From: Chamaecrista fasciculata
Taxonomy: Eukaryota; Streptophyta; Magnoliopsida; Fabales; Fabaceae
Length of the DNA: 64,000 nucleotides
Direction of reading: 5' to 3'
Assembly: GCA_003254925.1 (NCBI GenBank)
Contig: QANZ01012267.1
Coordinates: forward strand, 54,931 to 118,930
The notes beneath the pieces are model-generated. The model did no database searches and was not told the origin of the DNA. It saw only the letters and a program-made list of their open reading frames with translations. The position numbers were made by a program, and so were the translations under genes. Below are positions 23,344 to 35,879 of the stretch, piece by piece (the stretch's first letter is position 1; every line of letters begins with the position of its first letter).

Positions 23344-23784
23344 AACATTTAGGATCAATTTGAACATTTTGAAACATAATGGACCAAAATGAACATTAGA
23401 ACATACATTTAGGACCAAAGTAAGCCTTTAACCTAGAATAAACTCATGGTTTTGCATGTCTTTGAAGCATGCAAATATTGTTTTTACATTTGAATATATA
23501 AAATTATATAAAATAGTAAATTATATTTTATTACATTAAAGAAAATTAAAAGTTATAAAAATATATTTAACTTCTTAAATATTATCTTACAATATTTATC
23601 AATTTATGAAGATTTCGATCTTAAATATCTAATTGTATAAACTGAAGATCTCACATGCCTTACGATATTTTAATCTTACAATCACATGCATTACGATGTT
23701 ATATATATATAAGGCCTAGAGAGAGAAGTAATAGAAATTAAGATATATATGTATATATACTCTATATGAGTATACTGGTTTCTG

Positions 23785-24025
23785 AATGATCATCGAACTG
23801 ACAACTCAATTCTTAAAAGATTGAAATATAAAATTTATTAATTCTTGAAAGATAAAAATAGTTTATTAATTAGTCATTTTTATGGACTAAAAAGTACACC
23901 GTTTTAATCTTTCAGTGACTAAAAAGTATATCGTTTTAATTTTTTAGAGATTAAACACGTATTTTAATCTTTCAGGATTAAGTTGTCAGCTCGATGATCT
24001 TTTATAGATCAAATTATTAGTTTGC
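23785..24025. mobile_element. Foldback MITE related to the NAC-intron element
   Basis: 'gatcatcgaactgacaactc' at the left pairs with 'gttgtcagctcgatgatc' at the right. Between them, 'atttttatggactaaaaag' and 'ttttaatctttcag' repeat, as in 8595-8761. Confidence 0.5.
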
Positions 24026-24049
24026 TCACATGCACTAGCGATCATATGC

Positions 24050-24175
24050 CAACTTTTTTTTTTTTTTTTTTGAAAAAAACTAGAATTTAGAAGAGAATTC
24101 ATGTGTTGGTCGACTCGGCAGCCACTTCATCAATCTGTTTGCAACGTCGTCAGAAGCTAAAACTAAATTATAAAC
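24050..24175 (-). mobile_element. Possible 5'-truncated LINE tail
   Basis: A T-run (poly(A) on the minus strand) precedes more GC-balanced sequence ('gtcgactcggcagccacttc'), unlike its surroundings. The minus-strand reading is compatible with a retroposon tail, but no domain can be confirmed. Confidence 0.25.
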
Positions 24176-24179
24176 GTTT

Positions 24180-26440
24180 TAACAACCTAAGAGATCAAAT
24201 TTTATTCAAATAATTAAAGGATAAGACTAAATTACAAATATGATGAAATCATAAGAATTCTTTGAGACAGGATATCGGAAAAGTTAGTTTATCATATATA
24301 TAAATTGACCGATCGAGGCAATGCTAAAGTTTGTTCAAAACTGATTTTAATCGAATACAACCAAACTGTGTCCCACATTTGTATCGTCAGAATTAAACAT
24401 CAAACCCAAATTATTGGTAGTTCTTACCATACCGCTCTATATATAGTTAGTTTTAGTTTCTTAAATGTCTACTTTGTAAATAAGAGAAAACTTATTTTTT
24501 TTACTCCCAAGTTTATAGCGATTAAATTAATCGAATAATCAAAATATATAATGATTAAGTCTTTAATTGTGTCAAATTTAACAATTAAAAATATAAACTC
24601 ATTACAAATTAAGGAACCAAAAATAAAATATAAATTTTATACAAATTCAATAATCAAAAGTACAAATTATGTATTAGATTGTCCATAATTATTTTAAAGA
24701 TTAAATTATATATATTTCAATTATTTATGAATTGATTTGTCGATTCAGTATAAGTTTAGGGATAAAATACTAGGTTGATCTCTTAATATAAATACATAAT
24801 ATATATATATATATAACAAATTATCCTTTCCTTCTTTAATTTGAGAAATTTTCAACAGATAAATAAATTACCCTATTTTATATTATAAATAATAATTATA
24901 GCTTTTGTATTAATTTCTATTTAAATATATAATTCAACTTTCTCACTAACTTTATGAATATTTTCTGCAAAGAATAAATAAATGGAATTCTTGAAAAAAA
25001 GAATTGAGATGTTTTTTTTTTTTTTTTTTAATTATAGCGGGCCAAAAAGTGCCCAAAGTTCAGTTATAGATATGATTTTGGACTAAGATTCTATTTGGAT
25101 CCTTCACACCTGAATATTCTTTTTCCAAGTTGATCTCTTGTAGACTTTCTTTCTCAATGTAATCTTTCACAATTTCTTTTTGTTATCAATGTCTACCCAC
25201 TTATTAACCAATGTTACATTAAATTTGTGATATAATGTTGTTAATTTAAGATATGACATTTTTAATTAAAAAGTAATATTTTAACTAATGAATTAAGTTA
25301 TGGTCGAGTAATCTTAACCTGGTTCATCAGGGGAAGAGGTTCTGGTTGAGTGTCATGTAAAATAATGAATCACAAAGGATTTTCTTTTATGCACCTAATG
25401 CTAAAGTTAGTGAGAGTTATAAATTATACGTTAAGAATAGAATTACTCTCGGGTTATGAGAATATATATTTTTAAGGTTTTATGAGAAGTATCTATAATA
25501 AGTAAACGATCTTGTTGGAGAAACCCAAAACTTGTGCCAAATTAACGGAGATTCTCTCAGGTTATAATCCTTTATAAGATCAAGGATATCTATAGAAAGT
25601 CTTGCTACGGATGTTGAACTGTGACTAGAGGTTAAGAGAGTAGAACATTCAATTTCGTGAGGGTCATCAATTGGAACACTCTATCTTACGAGGGTTAGTA
25701 TTAATTGATATAGTAAAAGATTCGCAGGTAAGATGCCCTCCCTTAATATATGGACACTCTTCACAAGTTAGGTAATGCTACCCATTGTTTTAAGGTAAGA
25801 CGCCCTATTTGTGATGGGTCGCCTTACATGGCATACTTTAAGAGTTATTGGTTGAACGACTTAATTACTTATTATTATTAATCTCTCTAATGATCTAAAT
25901 GTGTCCTTACAAATTATACATATTCCTAAAGAGATGAGAACAAAATTGAAAACAAACACAATCTAGACATGTGACCCAATTCCGTTAAGTAACTTCTCAT
26001 AATATTAAAGCACATTTACCAAAATAAATTACAAATCACTTGAAAGATTTTGAACCACATAGTCTTATCATACAAATGACTCAAACTTCATTGCTCTTGG
26101 ATGTAATTTATCCTATTTTATAATTAGAATTAACTCAGGTTACTAATTTTCGTCGCTAATAACAAGTTTTATATATATATAGCTAGTAGTTTAAAAATAT
26201 GTTTAAATAAAAGCTTATTTTTTCTTGTTGAGAATTAAAAGCTTGATTTTTTTTTTTTTTTGAGAATTAAAAGCTTGAATTGATTGCTAAGAAGTAAGAA
26301 CTTAAAATTTCGGCGTCGACAACAAATAAAAAATAAAAAAGTTCGTCTTTCCATGCCAAGTTGACATCACTGAACCTCCAAACTAGCAACCTCAGAAACA
26401 CTGCCCTCATGAGACCACCTAACCACAAAAATACTTAAAA
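24180..26440. other. Intergenic, unassigned
   Basis: AT-rich to 25060. The stretch 25300-25860 is less AT-rich and has a paired 'gtaagacgccct'/'gtaagatgccct' motif, suggesting an unrecognised retrotransposon remnant. No open frame of note. Confidence 0.35.
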
Positions 26441-26442
26441 GA

Positions 26443-26444
26443 TA

Positions 26445-26519
<75 letters not shown>
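26443..26519. repeat. (ATT)n microsatellite
   Basis: A nearly perfect trinucleotide tract of about 75 bp, followed by a short TA tract. Confidence 0.95.
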
Positions 26520-26970
26520 CTACATATATAGTATATATATATATATATTAGAAAGTATTATCTAATGCGATTATCCGCCTTTGTTGGCAATTTTTGTAAT
26601 CAGAGACGAATAATACATCAAGTAATAACCTTAAGAAATTGTTCTGAAGGATTAAGATGTCAAACAATTTTTTTGAAATTTTTTTACTTTTCAAATAATA
26701 AATAATTTCTCATTGAAAAAATAAAACAGGAAGGTACATTACACTAAAAATTTATGCCCCTTGTTCTCTTCAACTTAAAATATATATTTTCATTTTCTAA
26801 TATAAAATTAAAATAAGTAATTTACTCCTAATCTCCTATCATTTCCAGTCCTTGGACCAAAAGTATATATAATATATTACAATTTCAAAAATATGTAATA
26901 AATATCAAAATTGTATTTAAGCATTAAATAATAATCACTTTTGTAAAAGAAAAAAAGAAATCAATATTAA

Positions 26971-27438
26971 GGGTGTGTTTGGATGTGGTGTGAATGGAGA
27001 GAAATCGGGTGGAGCAGAAAGGACAAAATACTAAAAATCTTTGTTCGAGTTTTTAGGGAGGAGTGAAATAGACAAGGAAAAACTCCAAAACACCCATTGG
27101 CCCTCCAAAATCTAATCTTTGTTGTCCCCCAATTTGGAGGACCAAGGATAGAGTTGACAAGTTTATATTTTTAAAGAAAATTATACCTTTATGTTAAACA
27201 AAATTAACATGTGTCTATTCCATTATATTGCTAATAACTTCCAAACAAAATTAACATGTATCCACTCTTTAATTTTCTTATTAAAAATTCTCAAACAACA
27301 TATCTTTTTTTTTTTGGCCTGATCTCAAATAACATATCTACTCAAACCACTTCATTCCAGCTGTCCATTCCATTTCATTCATTAGTGTCAAATAATATCC
27401 GTTCATTTCCGTCCTCACTTAAACTCCCAAACATACCC
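26971..27438. mobile_element. Tourist-like terminal-inverted-repeat element
   Basis: Left GGGTGTGTTTGGATG and right CCAAACATACCC are complementary. Flanking trinucleotides are TAA (left) and TTA (right), reminiscent of PIF/Harbinger TWA targets but not a direct repeat. No transposase. Confidence 0.5.
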
Positions 27439-27844
27439 TTAGAGCCTAGCTATATTTTATTGATTTAACTTGAAGAGATTTGCCTATATTTTTTTGAAAA
27501 AGGGAACTTATATATGGATATACAATATTTCATATAAACATCTTGAAAATCAATAATGAGTAGTGAAGTAACTACATATGAAAACCCTAAAACTTCTAAT
27601 AACATGAGGAACCACCTTTGTTGGCAAGTTGTGTGATAGTACTAGTTTTCATAATAATTGAGTTTCTAGAATTATCCAGTAGTTATCATTTACAAGATAT
27701 TGATTTGCTTTACTACCTTATAGTATGAATGCGTATAGGCAGCTTAGTTAGCTAGCAGACATTCCATATGGCGATATGGGCATGCAAGCATGTTATATAA
27801 TTGAAGGCGTTGATGCCATAAGTGTATTGCAAAATGGCACCATG

Positions 27845-28050
27845 TTAAAGGGCCAAGTGGCTTAAAATTATTTGGAAGGTTGTGAGTCCGATCCCTTGAA
27901 TGAAGCATTTAATGCCACACAAATGCATATTTCCATGGTTGGCATTATTTGGATGATAGATGAGGTTCATGTCAGTGTTACTCTATAGTCTCTACTGTAT
28001 CGTCTCGTAGGGCAGGGACGTACGTAGGGTCCCTCTCCTCCCATCATTAA
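27845..28050 (+). mobile_element. tRNA-derived SINE-like element
   Basis: Box-A-like GGCCAAGTGGC at 27851 and box-B-like GGTTGTGAGTCCGATCC at 27880 have the spacing of a tRNA-type RNA polymerase III promoter, followed by an unrelated body. The 3' border is uncertain. Confidence 0.4.
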
Positions 28051-28274
28051 GGAAACTCATATCACAATATCATGACGATATTTCATGCAATAATTAATAT
28101 TATTCATCATTGAGGGCTTAAGTGGTTCAAGTTTATAAAGAAAGCTCAAAGAAGATTTCAGTAATGCTGAGAGAGAAAGAAATAATTAAAAAAAAAATAT
28201 ATATCGATAAAACTCACACATTTGACACTTTTTCTTCTTTATTGTTCTTTTCTCTCGCAACACTACACATGCAA

Positions 28275-28386
28275 TGCACTATAAGAGATCTACTCCTACG
28301 TATTTTATATATATATATAGTCAAAAGTAGTGCACTATAAGAGATCTACTCCTGAGTATTTTATATATATATATAGTCAAAAGTAT
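28275..28386. repeat. Tandem duplication, 56-bp unit, two copies
   Basis: Units start at 28275 and 28331, each beginning TGCACTATAAGAGATCTACT and ending 'tatagtcaaaagta'. They differ at only a few bases, suggesting a recent duplication of the end of the preceding foldback. Confidence 0.85.
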
Positions 28387-28424
28387 TACAAGTGCTCTAA
28401 ATTATAGAGTAATTCACAGTTGTA

Positions 28425-28760
28425 TCTCTAGATTTTTTTATTGTCAATTATATTATTACCCTTAATATTTTATATTTGTCTCAATTGTATTCTAAAGCCT
28501 AACACCTCCAAATCATTAACAAAAAAATGGTGACATGGCAAATAGCTTTTCTTTTCTTCTTCTTTATTTTGAAATCAATTATATATTTTATCCCCTAAGT
28601 TTTATATTCTTGTTAATTATACTCTCAAAAATGTTGACGTTAATATTTTTTATTAACAATTTAGACGTCGTTAGGTCTTAGGGCATAATTGAGAGAAATA
28701 TAAAGCTTTAGAGGTATAATTGACAATAAAACAAGTATAAGGATGCAACTAAAACTTATC
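28425..28760. mobile_element. Foldback MITE
   Basis: 'ttgtcaattatattattacc' at the left pairs with 'aggtataattgacaataaa' at the right, and 'cctaacacctccaa' pairs approximately with 'gacgtcgttagg'. No TSD defined. Confidence 0.45.
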
Positions 28761-28839
28761 TTATAATTTGGAGGTATTGAAAGCAATGATTTTGGCATTT
28801 TTTTCTATAGGCATTTTTTATTAGAAATAATTTTGTCTA

Positions 28840-28960
28840 AGACACTATCGAATATTAAATATGAGAACCTCTTTCAAATTTTAATAAGGATTCGAACCTA
28901 AATTTATTAGGTTGTGGGAGACTAACACATTTTATTAGACTCAATCGCCCTCTTGAAGAA
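28840..28960 (-). mobile_element. SINE-like element with intact B box
   Basis: On the minus strand AGGTTCGAATCC (plus GGATTCGAACCT at 28888-28899) is a perfect tRNA B box, preceded by 'gtctcccacaacctaat'. The A box is degenerate. Confidence 0.4.
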
Positions 28961-28964
28961 GAGT

Positions 28965-29640
28965 CTTTAAAATTTGATATTAATATAACATCTTTAAAAA
29001 TTGATAATATCTTTAACTATAACTAAATCTCAAATCGATCAAATTAAAGGTTATTAATCATGATTAAACGCATGTTAATTAAGTATGTAACAAATCTTGA
29101 ATTCCCACATATATCACACATCTATAAAGAGGAATGAGAGTTTTAATTATGACTGAATTTTAAATAAACTTTGAAAATAAAATCTAAATATCGAAGGTAT
29201 AAATAAATTCATGACGTCAATATTTATAGATCAATCCAAATCTAACCCTCACGCCTCAACCACTGAATTATTAGCTGACGAAAACAGCTATATATATATC
29301 CTTACTCTGTTTTCTTGCATGGCTGTGAAAGCCCCATGAGATCTTTGACGCCATCCCCTACAACGACGTACTTCAATTTGGGGTTAAAACCAAACCCAAA
29401 AGTAAAGACTTATGTATGGTCTTTATTAGCCCACATATATCCTCTGTCTCCCTCTCCATAAATATGTAATTTCCAAGTCCCACATCTAGCAGCAACACCA
29501 ATTTGCGATGAAATTGTTAAATATATTACTTTTTAGAAAATTATATAATTAATCAAAATTAAAGTAATGTTAAGGTCACCAATTTGTAAACTTTTAATAT
29601 TACAATTCAATCCCCGTCACATCGATCAATGTTCTAATTT
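28965..29640. other. Intergenic, no feature seen
   Basis: AT-rich. No gene or clear element. Confidence 0.4.
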
Positions 29641-29654
29641 GGTTGTCTTTTTTT

Positions 29655-30035
29655 TTTTTAAAATTACACTTTGATATCCTGTTCTTTTAAAAGTGACACT
29701 TTGGTACCTTATTCTTTATACTGTTAACATTTTGGTACCCTGTTCTTTCAAAAGTGATATTTTGGTATCCTATTCTTTGTACCGTTAACACTTTTGTACA
29801 TTATTCTATGGACCGATCTCACTTTGGTACCACGTTCTTTCACTATTTATTACCCAGTTCTATCTTTATTAGGGTACCAAAATGTTAATCGTGCAAAGAA
29901 TATGATATTAAAATGTCACTTTTGAAATAACAAGGTACCAAAATGTTATCGATGCAAAGAGCATGATATCAAAGTGTCACTTTTGAAAGAACATGGTACC
30001 AACGTAAAATCGGTTCATAGAATAGGGTAAGTGTA
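29655..30035. mobile_element. Foldback element of 'tttggtacc' units
   Basis: The left arm repeats 'gtgacactttggtacc' and 'ctgttctttcaaaagtg'; the right arm carries their reverse complements ('ggtaccaaaatgtt', 'cacttttgaaa'). Symmetric around about 29850. Confidence 0.55.
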
Positions 30036-30111
30036 ATTTACCCTCTCTTTTTTGCTTCTAGTGAATTTCTTTCAACAAAAGTAATTATGTTCAAGATACA
30101 ATGTGGAGTAT

Positions 30112-31231
30112 TGTTAGTCAAATAAACAACCAAGAGATGGGTGAATTGGTAATTAAAACTTCTCAGTTTTATCCAACTCAGTTCCTTAAAAGAATTTCCT
30201 GCAAAACACACAGTTAGGAAATGACAGATAAGGAGTTGAGAAATGAGAAAGATCACACCACGATATATAGTGGTTCACATCAAGTTTGCACCTGATGCTA
30301 CGTCCACTCCTCAAGCACACAACAAGAGAGTTTTTATAATGAGGGTAACAAGTATACAAGAGCTGACCCTTTTCCCGGGGGTTCACCACACTTGGTTTTA
30401 TAGCTAACAAGTACAATAACAACCCAATATCCACCCAGAAGCTTTCTAAGCTATTACAAAACCTATCCAACCTTAAACACTGAGGCTTACCCAAAGGGTT
30501 TTACGCAGGAAGCTAGAATAACCTTCTAGGAACTACATAAGATGAGTAGAAGGGTTTTGAGTTTTTCTCATAAAGAGAATAGTCGTTAAGATTGAATAAC
30601 ACTAAGCTAAGATGAAGAGAATACAATTGAGAGTATATAATGTTCAGATCGTTGTATACCTTCATTTCTTGGTCTGCTTCTTTATATATATACTCTGGAG
30701 GAACTAACCGTTAGGAATTGGAGCTTCAACGGTCCAAATAATGCAACGGCTCTTTCTGATTATCAGAGCTAGGATGTCCATCACGAAATCTTGATCATTC
30801 TTCACTTTGATCTTGCATTAAATGTTTGATGGAGCTTTCCACGTTTTCTGCTTTCTTAACGTCTATATTCAAGTTCTGAGTAGCAAACAGTAGCCTTGAT
30901 CTTTTCAATATGCATTAGAGTGTTGTTAAGCAGAGTATGTGACATTTTGCCTTTTTCTACTTCAGCTCCTGCATTGCACAGACAACAAAGGAGCGTTTCC
31001 TTGAAAGGAAACTGGTGCAGTACAACTTTCTTTTCTAAAAATGGTAAAAGCCAAAAATTAAGGAAAAGTTGTTGGAAAAGACACGAAGTGAACTAATCAC
31101 TTTTAGGAGTCAAGTTTGAGACTTGGAATTGATTAAACAAATATTTGACATTATCAAAACCTTAATTCTATTTAATTAAAAAATAATTAATTAATTAATT
31201 AATAACTCATTAATCAAAATTTAGTCCAGCA
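30112..31231 (-). mobile_element. Solo LTR, Copia-like, with 5-bp TSD
   Basis: On the minus strand the LTR begins TGCTGGACTAAATTTTG at 31231 and ends GACTAACA at 30112. Perfect 5-bp duplications AGTAT flank it (30107-30111 and 31232-31236). It is closely related, in the opposite orientation, to the 3' LTR at 42905-43979, which identifies it as an LTR. No internal domain remains, so it arose by LTR-LTR recombination. Small open frames inside it are not genes. Confidence 0.88.
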
Positions 31232-31239
31232 AGTATTAT

Positions 31240-32690
31240 ATAGAGAAACCCTTTTGAACGATAATTCTTATAAATTTTAAATAAATTCAATATGTATTCC
31301 TCAATACATTCATTATATGATTAAATTTGACATTCAAATCTTTGAAATTAATTAATTTTTTTTTTCTTACAATGTCACATTGTCATGAAAAGGAAAAAAA
31401 ATTGCCCGTATATAAGTATTTTATTGAAGGACAGACTATAACTTTAAAGAAATAAAAAAAGTATTTACCAAAATAAAAAAAAAAGTTATTTACACTACCA
31501 TACTAGCTACCAACATCACTTAATTTATGTGATTTTTTAAAATAAAAAATTAGTTTAAAAAAGTTATTTATTAAAATTATATAAAGTATTAGAGATAATT
31601 TCTTTTTATCGATGTTTAAAAAACAGTATTGTTCAATAATATTTTATTATTTTAATAATTTATTTCGTGTATTTTTAAAAATTAAAATTAATTATATAAA
31701 AATGCCCTATGTTCAAGTATATTTTTTTTTGGCCTGGATGTTCTAGTATATGTTTAATGTATGATTAGTAATTTGTCGTAATCAAATTTCCTATCTGTTT
31801 ATAATAAGCTTATTTAAGTTTGTTTTGGTGACAGCTAGTTTATGTTCACTTAGCGGAAATTAGCTTTAACAACACTCAATCTGCATGGAGATTAATATTA
31901 AAGTTAGCTAGCTAGCGATGAAGTTGAAATCGTTTAGGAGAGTGCAAAAAGGTCGTATTCAATTATATAAAAGCAAAGGAAGTGAGTATGAAAAAAAGAC
32001 GAGATTTCTAGTATGAGCTAGCAACTTCGGATTGGTCCATTTTTCATTTCAATCAAGTCCTTTTACACTGACTCTTTTACAAAATTCCAGCAAATTCCAG
32101 GTGTCCCTCTATATATATGTTCTTAATGTTTTATAGCCACAAAAAATAGAGAAAAAAAATCCCCATAAATCACGCAAGACAATTATGCAGCTAATATATA
32201 TGGTTATATAATCTGGAAAATAAAAATCAATCAATCATATGCGTCTAGTGATGGGAATTAATTTGATACGAAAACCCCATAGAATTTGATCCACATGTAT
32301 AAATATAATACTCATGAATTTCAATCAAATTTCATTTTGTTGGGGTCAGGCAATACTGATTTTGAAAAATTAGAATCTTATGTACGACTCTGTCACTTTT
32401 TCTTTTATTTAATGCCATGTCACTGATGATATTCATCATGGAGTACCTAGCGTCAACGATAGAAATTAGACATTTAAATGATTGCAAATTTAACGATAAA
32501 AATTACTATTGATCGATAATAATTAACTTCTGTACACAGTTATTAACACTAATAATGATGATGGGAAAAAAATTAAAGTTATTCGCATTTTTGGATGTGT
32601 CGTGTTTGTTGTTTTTCTTGTGGCTTTTAAGGTAGCTGAAAAACAAAAGTTCATGTGAAACGTTTAACGTAGACAACAGTAGTGTTGATA
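31240..32690. other. Intergenic, no feature seen
   Basis: AT-rich with an AATT-type simple tract just before it (31182-31205). No gene. Confidence 0.4.
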
Positions 32691-33735
32691 TATTTAGTCC
32701 TATATTTTTGTTCAGTTTCTAATTTGGGTTTGTATTTTTTTGTTGCACTTTTAGTCATATATCTTTAGGTCGGGTTCTAACTTAGTCTCATATTTTTTTG
32801 TTGCAGATTTAATCTCATATCTTTGAATCAGCCGATCAAGTACAAAATTGGTCTCATATTTGTGGGTCAAGTGGAAATCTAAGGATGACAGCCGCGTAGG
32901 GTGGGGGCGAGGGAGGTGCTCCTCGTCCCCGTCCCCGCAAACCCTATTCTCCCCCGTCTTCATTCCTAATTCCCATTGTGGGGACTTATTTCCCCCATTC
33001 TCATTTCCCGACTCCTAAACCTCACGGGGATTCCCATAACAATTTTTTAAAAAGACAATATGTCTATTTCTAATTGATTAAAAACATAACCCAATAAATA
33101 ATTTAGTTTGAATTATAAAATTTCATTCAAAACACAATAATATAACAAACTCTAATTACAGCAAGATAGAGTAAAAAGTATATAAAATTTGGGAAAATTG
33201 AAAAAAAAGGACTAAAAATTGATCTAAAGGTTGAAAATTTTAGGTTATTATATATTTAAGGGTTTAGATTTAATTGATCTAATGACTGAAAATTGATCTT
33301 AAAATTTAAATTTAAAAGATAAAAAATTATTTATATAATTATAGTAATATTTTAAAATATTTTAATATAATTCTTTTCGGGGATGGGGACCCCGCGGGAC
33401 AGGTGGTATACTTCCCGTCCCCATCCCCGAACTGTCTTTGGGGTAAATTTTCCCCCTATCATGATCCTCGTAGAGAATTTTTCTCCGCATCTAGGGATCC
33501 CCACAAGATGCAATACCCGCGGGGATCTTTGTTTTTGGGGATCAAAAATTGCCATGTCTAAGTGGAACTAATAATAAAAGTCTTTTTGTAAAAATATGAG
33601 ACCAATTCTTTAACTTGATTAAAGATATGAGACAAAAAATTATATAGAATTAAATTGAAACTTTTTGCAAAGATATAGGATAAAAAATGTAACAAAAAAG
33701 AATACAAAACTAAATTAAAAACTAAAAAAAATATG
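32690..33735. mobile_element. Foldback element interrupted by a hAT-like insertion
   Basis: The left arm (32695-32876: 'agtctcatatttttttgttg', 'attggtctcatattt') is complementary to the right arm (33568-33735: 'aatatgagaccaatt', 'atgagacaaaaaat'). The element at 32877-33559 splits them. The 60195-60616 foldback has similar units. Confidence 0.55.
32877..33559. mobile_element. GC-rich hAT-like element nested in a foldback, 8-bp TSD
   Basis: The ends read 'aaggatgacagccg' at the left and 'aattgccatgtct' at the right (reverse 'agacatggcaatt'), near the TAGGGATGGCAA style. The octamer AAGTGGAA lies on both sides (32869-32876 and 33560-33567), the duplication length of hAT elements. The ends inside are G/C-rich ('ccgtccccgcaaacc', 'gggatggggacccc') around an AT-rich core. 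No transposase. Confidence 0.7.
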
Positions 33736-33739
33736 AAAT

Positions 33740-34465
33740 CAAATTTACAGTTTGATGTATATATATATAGACAGCGATTTCATGTGTATTATTGTGGCTG
33801 TAACTATCATTTTTAAAATATGCACTTTTTGTTGAAGAGATGATGAATGAGTGAATGAATGAAATGAATTGTTTTGAACTTTGCAAAGTGGAGAGCGTTA
33901 GTTCGCTGAACGATCCCAAAAGGATATATTAGCTATAAGCTGAGGTCATGTAAATCAATAATTGCCTTCGTACTTAACCCACCACACCAATTTATAAAAT
34001 TATATTGAACAGCTATATGAAGAATTTTGTTAAAGTGAATGCACTACTACAATTAGATTCTATTATTTTAGTCGTTGGATAAGTTCCTTTTTTAAAATTA
34101 AAAGTAGCTTTTTAGTCTCTCTGTATATATGTATGTGTTTAAATCCAGATTAATTTTTTTTATACGTAGTTTAACTGAATTTAATCTTATCTTTACATAT
34201 TTTTATAATGATTTAATTTTGTTTAAATATTTAAAATTTACTAAAATCATCTAACATGTTTTTTTGTTGTTCACCTGATATTCAAAGTTTCTGTTCGGAT
34301 TAATTCAGATTTGATTTGCTTAGCGTACATTGATATGAGGGTTTTTCAATAAAGATATATATCTACAAGGTCTCGAATCTAATACTTTATTTAAGCGATG
34401 TAAAGTCACTTATCATTTAGATTGATCAGCTCCTTCCTAGTATATATTTAACATGCATGATTGTA
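33740..34465. other. Intergenic, no gene seen
   Basis: AT-rich. 34330-34430 holds a minus-strand SINE-like block ('tctcgaatctaatactt', 'aagcgatgtaaagtcactta'). Confidence 0.35.
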
Positions 34466-34469
34466 ATAT

Positions 34470-34745
34470 TTTTTTTAGTAATAACAAGAGGCCTAAAGTC
34501 TAAATAAAGAAAACAGAAAACATCCTAAAAATCCTTGAGCAAGACAGAGCCCACCGCATCATTAAAGAAAATCGATCTAACACACTCAGTAGGATTATGC
34601 TGAAAAATAACATCAGAGATCAACTTCATGTCAAGGCTTGCAAGACAATCAGTCGCACAATTCCTTTCCGGAAACGTGTGGGAACCCTCACAATCCAATT
34701 TCTCTACACCATTGTAAATTTTGATTAGGTCTTTATTTGTCATAT
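34470..34745 (-). mobile_element. LINE 3' fragment encoding the end of an RNase H-like domain
   Basis: On the minus strand an open frame (34743-34525) reads 'SHTFPERNCATDCLASLDMK' and then 'CVRSIFFNDAVGSV', close to the end of the RNase H-like (RVT_3) domain of plant LINEs (consensus form 'H.FREGN..AD.LA'). A T-run near 34470 would be its poly(A) tail. It is strongly 5'-truncated. Confidence 0.6.
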
Positions 34746-34749
34746 TTTA

Positions 34750-35870
34750 CGTCATGATATCCTTAATTCTTAAATTAAATAATTATTTTATTAAGCTAAT
34801 CATTGTCTTGCATACATATCCGATATGTTCATTTAAAATTTGAGTTTTTATAAAAATAATTATATTCATTTACAATCGGTAATAACGGAAATCAGATTTC
34901 AAAAAATTCTGCCTAGCTATCTGATAATGAAAGCTTTCAAAGATTTCAAGAGACTAGTCAAATACTTTTGTTTTGAAGTTACAATATGTTAATAGAACAC
35001 TAAGATATAATTGAGTTGTTTTAAAATTATAATTAAATATTAAAATTGACTTAATTGAAATAATATTTACAGATTAACAAATTAATTTAACATTTTTTAT
35101 GATAAATTAACTATTTACATATATATAGAGTGAAATTTTTTTGGAGATTATTCTAATTGGAAATTTAAAACGACAAATAAGAAATTAAGTATACATTTAA
35201 GATAAATTAAAATTGGATATTAAAAACTATAAAGTTGTTTACAGTAATAAATTACTTCTATGATATTTAAAAATAATAAAATAAACTAAGTAGTGAGAAG
35301 ATGTTCCACACAACTTTTTAGTAACTCTCAATAATCATTTATTATTTATAATATTAAAATAAAAAAATTAAAAGTTAGCTAATTTTTGGTTAATGTTTGC
35401 ACTACTATTTATTTATTTTTAATAGTATATTATTTTATATTTTAACAATATATAATTTTAAGAGACCAACAAAAATAAGACTTCAAAATCATACAATATA
35501 ATATGCTAATAAGATTATTTTAATGATATATTTCTAGTTCTAACATTTAATTTTACGATTCTCTTTCTAAGAATTAGATCATTCAGTATTTTTTGACAGC
35601 TCCAATTTATTGAAAAAAAATCTCATTCATAAATATGAAATAACCAAAACAATTTGGTTGGCGAGCTATAAATTTTATCATTTACCACAAAGTTCTTGAG
35701 AAAGTAAACTCATCATATATCATTTATATTATGTTATCAAATAATACAAATAAGTGCAACTGTGAATATATTTATATTTATAAGTATTTATAGAATTTGG
35801 AGGTATGTCATGGCTTCGGTGAGTCTTCGAAACCTAACTCATCTAAAATTTTTCTATAAAAAAAAATAAT
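34750..35870. other. Intergenic, no feature seen
   Basis: Very AT-rich. No gene and no delimitable element. Confidence 0.4.
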
Positions 35871-35879
35871 AATACAAAT

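Noticed and set aside
30186-30494. 102-codon minus-strand open frame
   Set aside because: Inside the Copia-like solo LTR at 30112-31231.
33352-33571. GC-rich open frames on both strands
   Set aside because: They are the terminal repeat part of the hAT-like element at 32877-33559.
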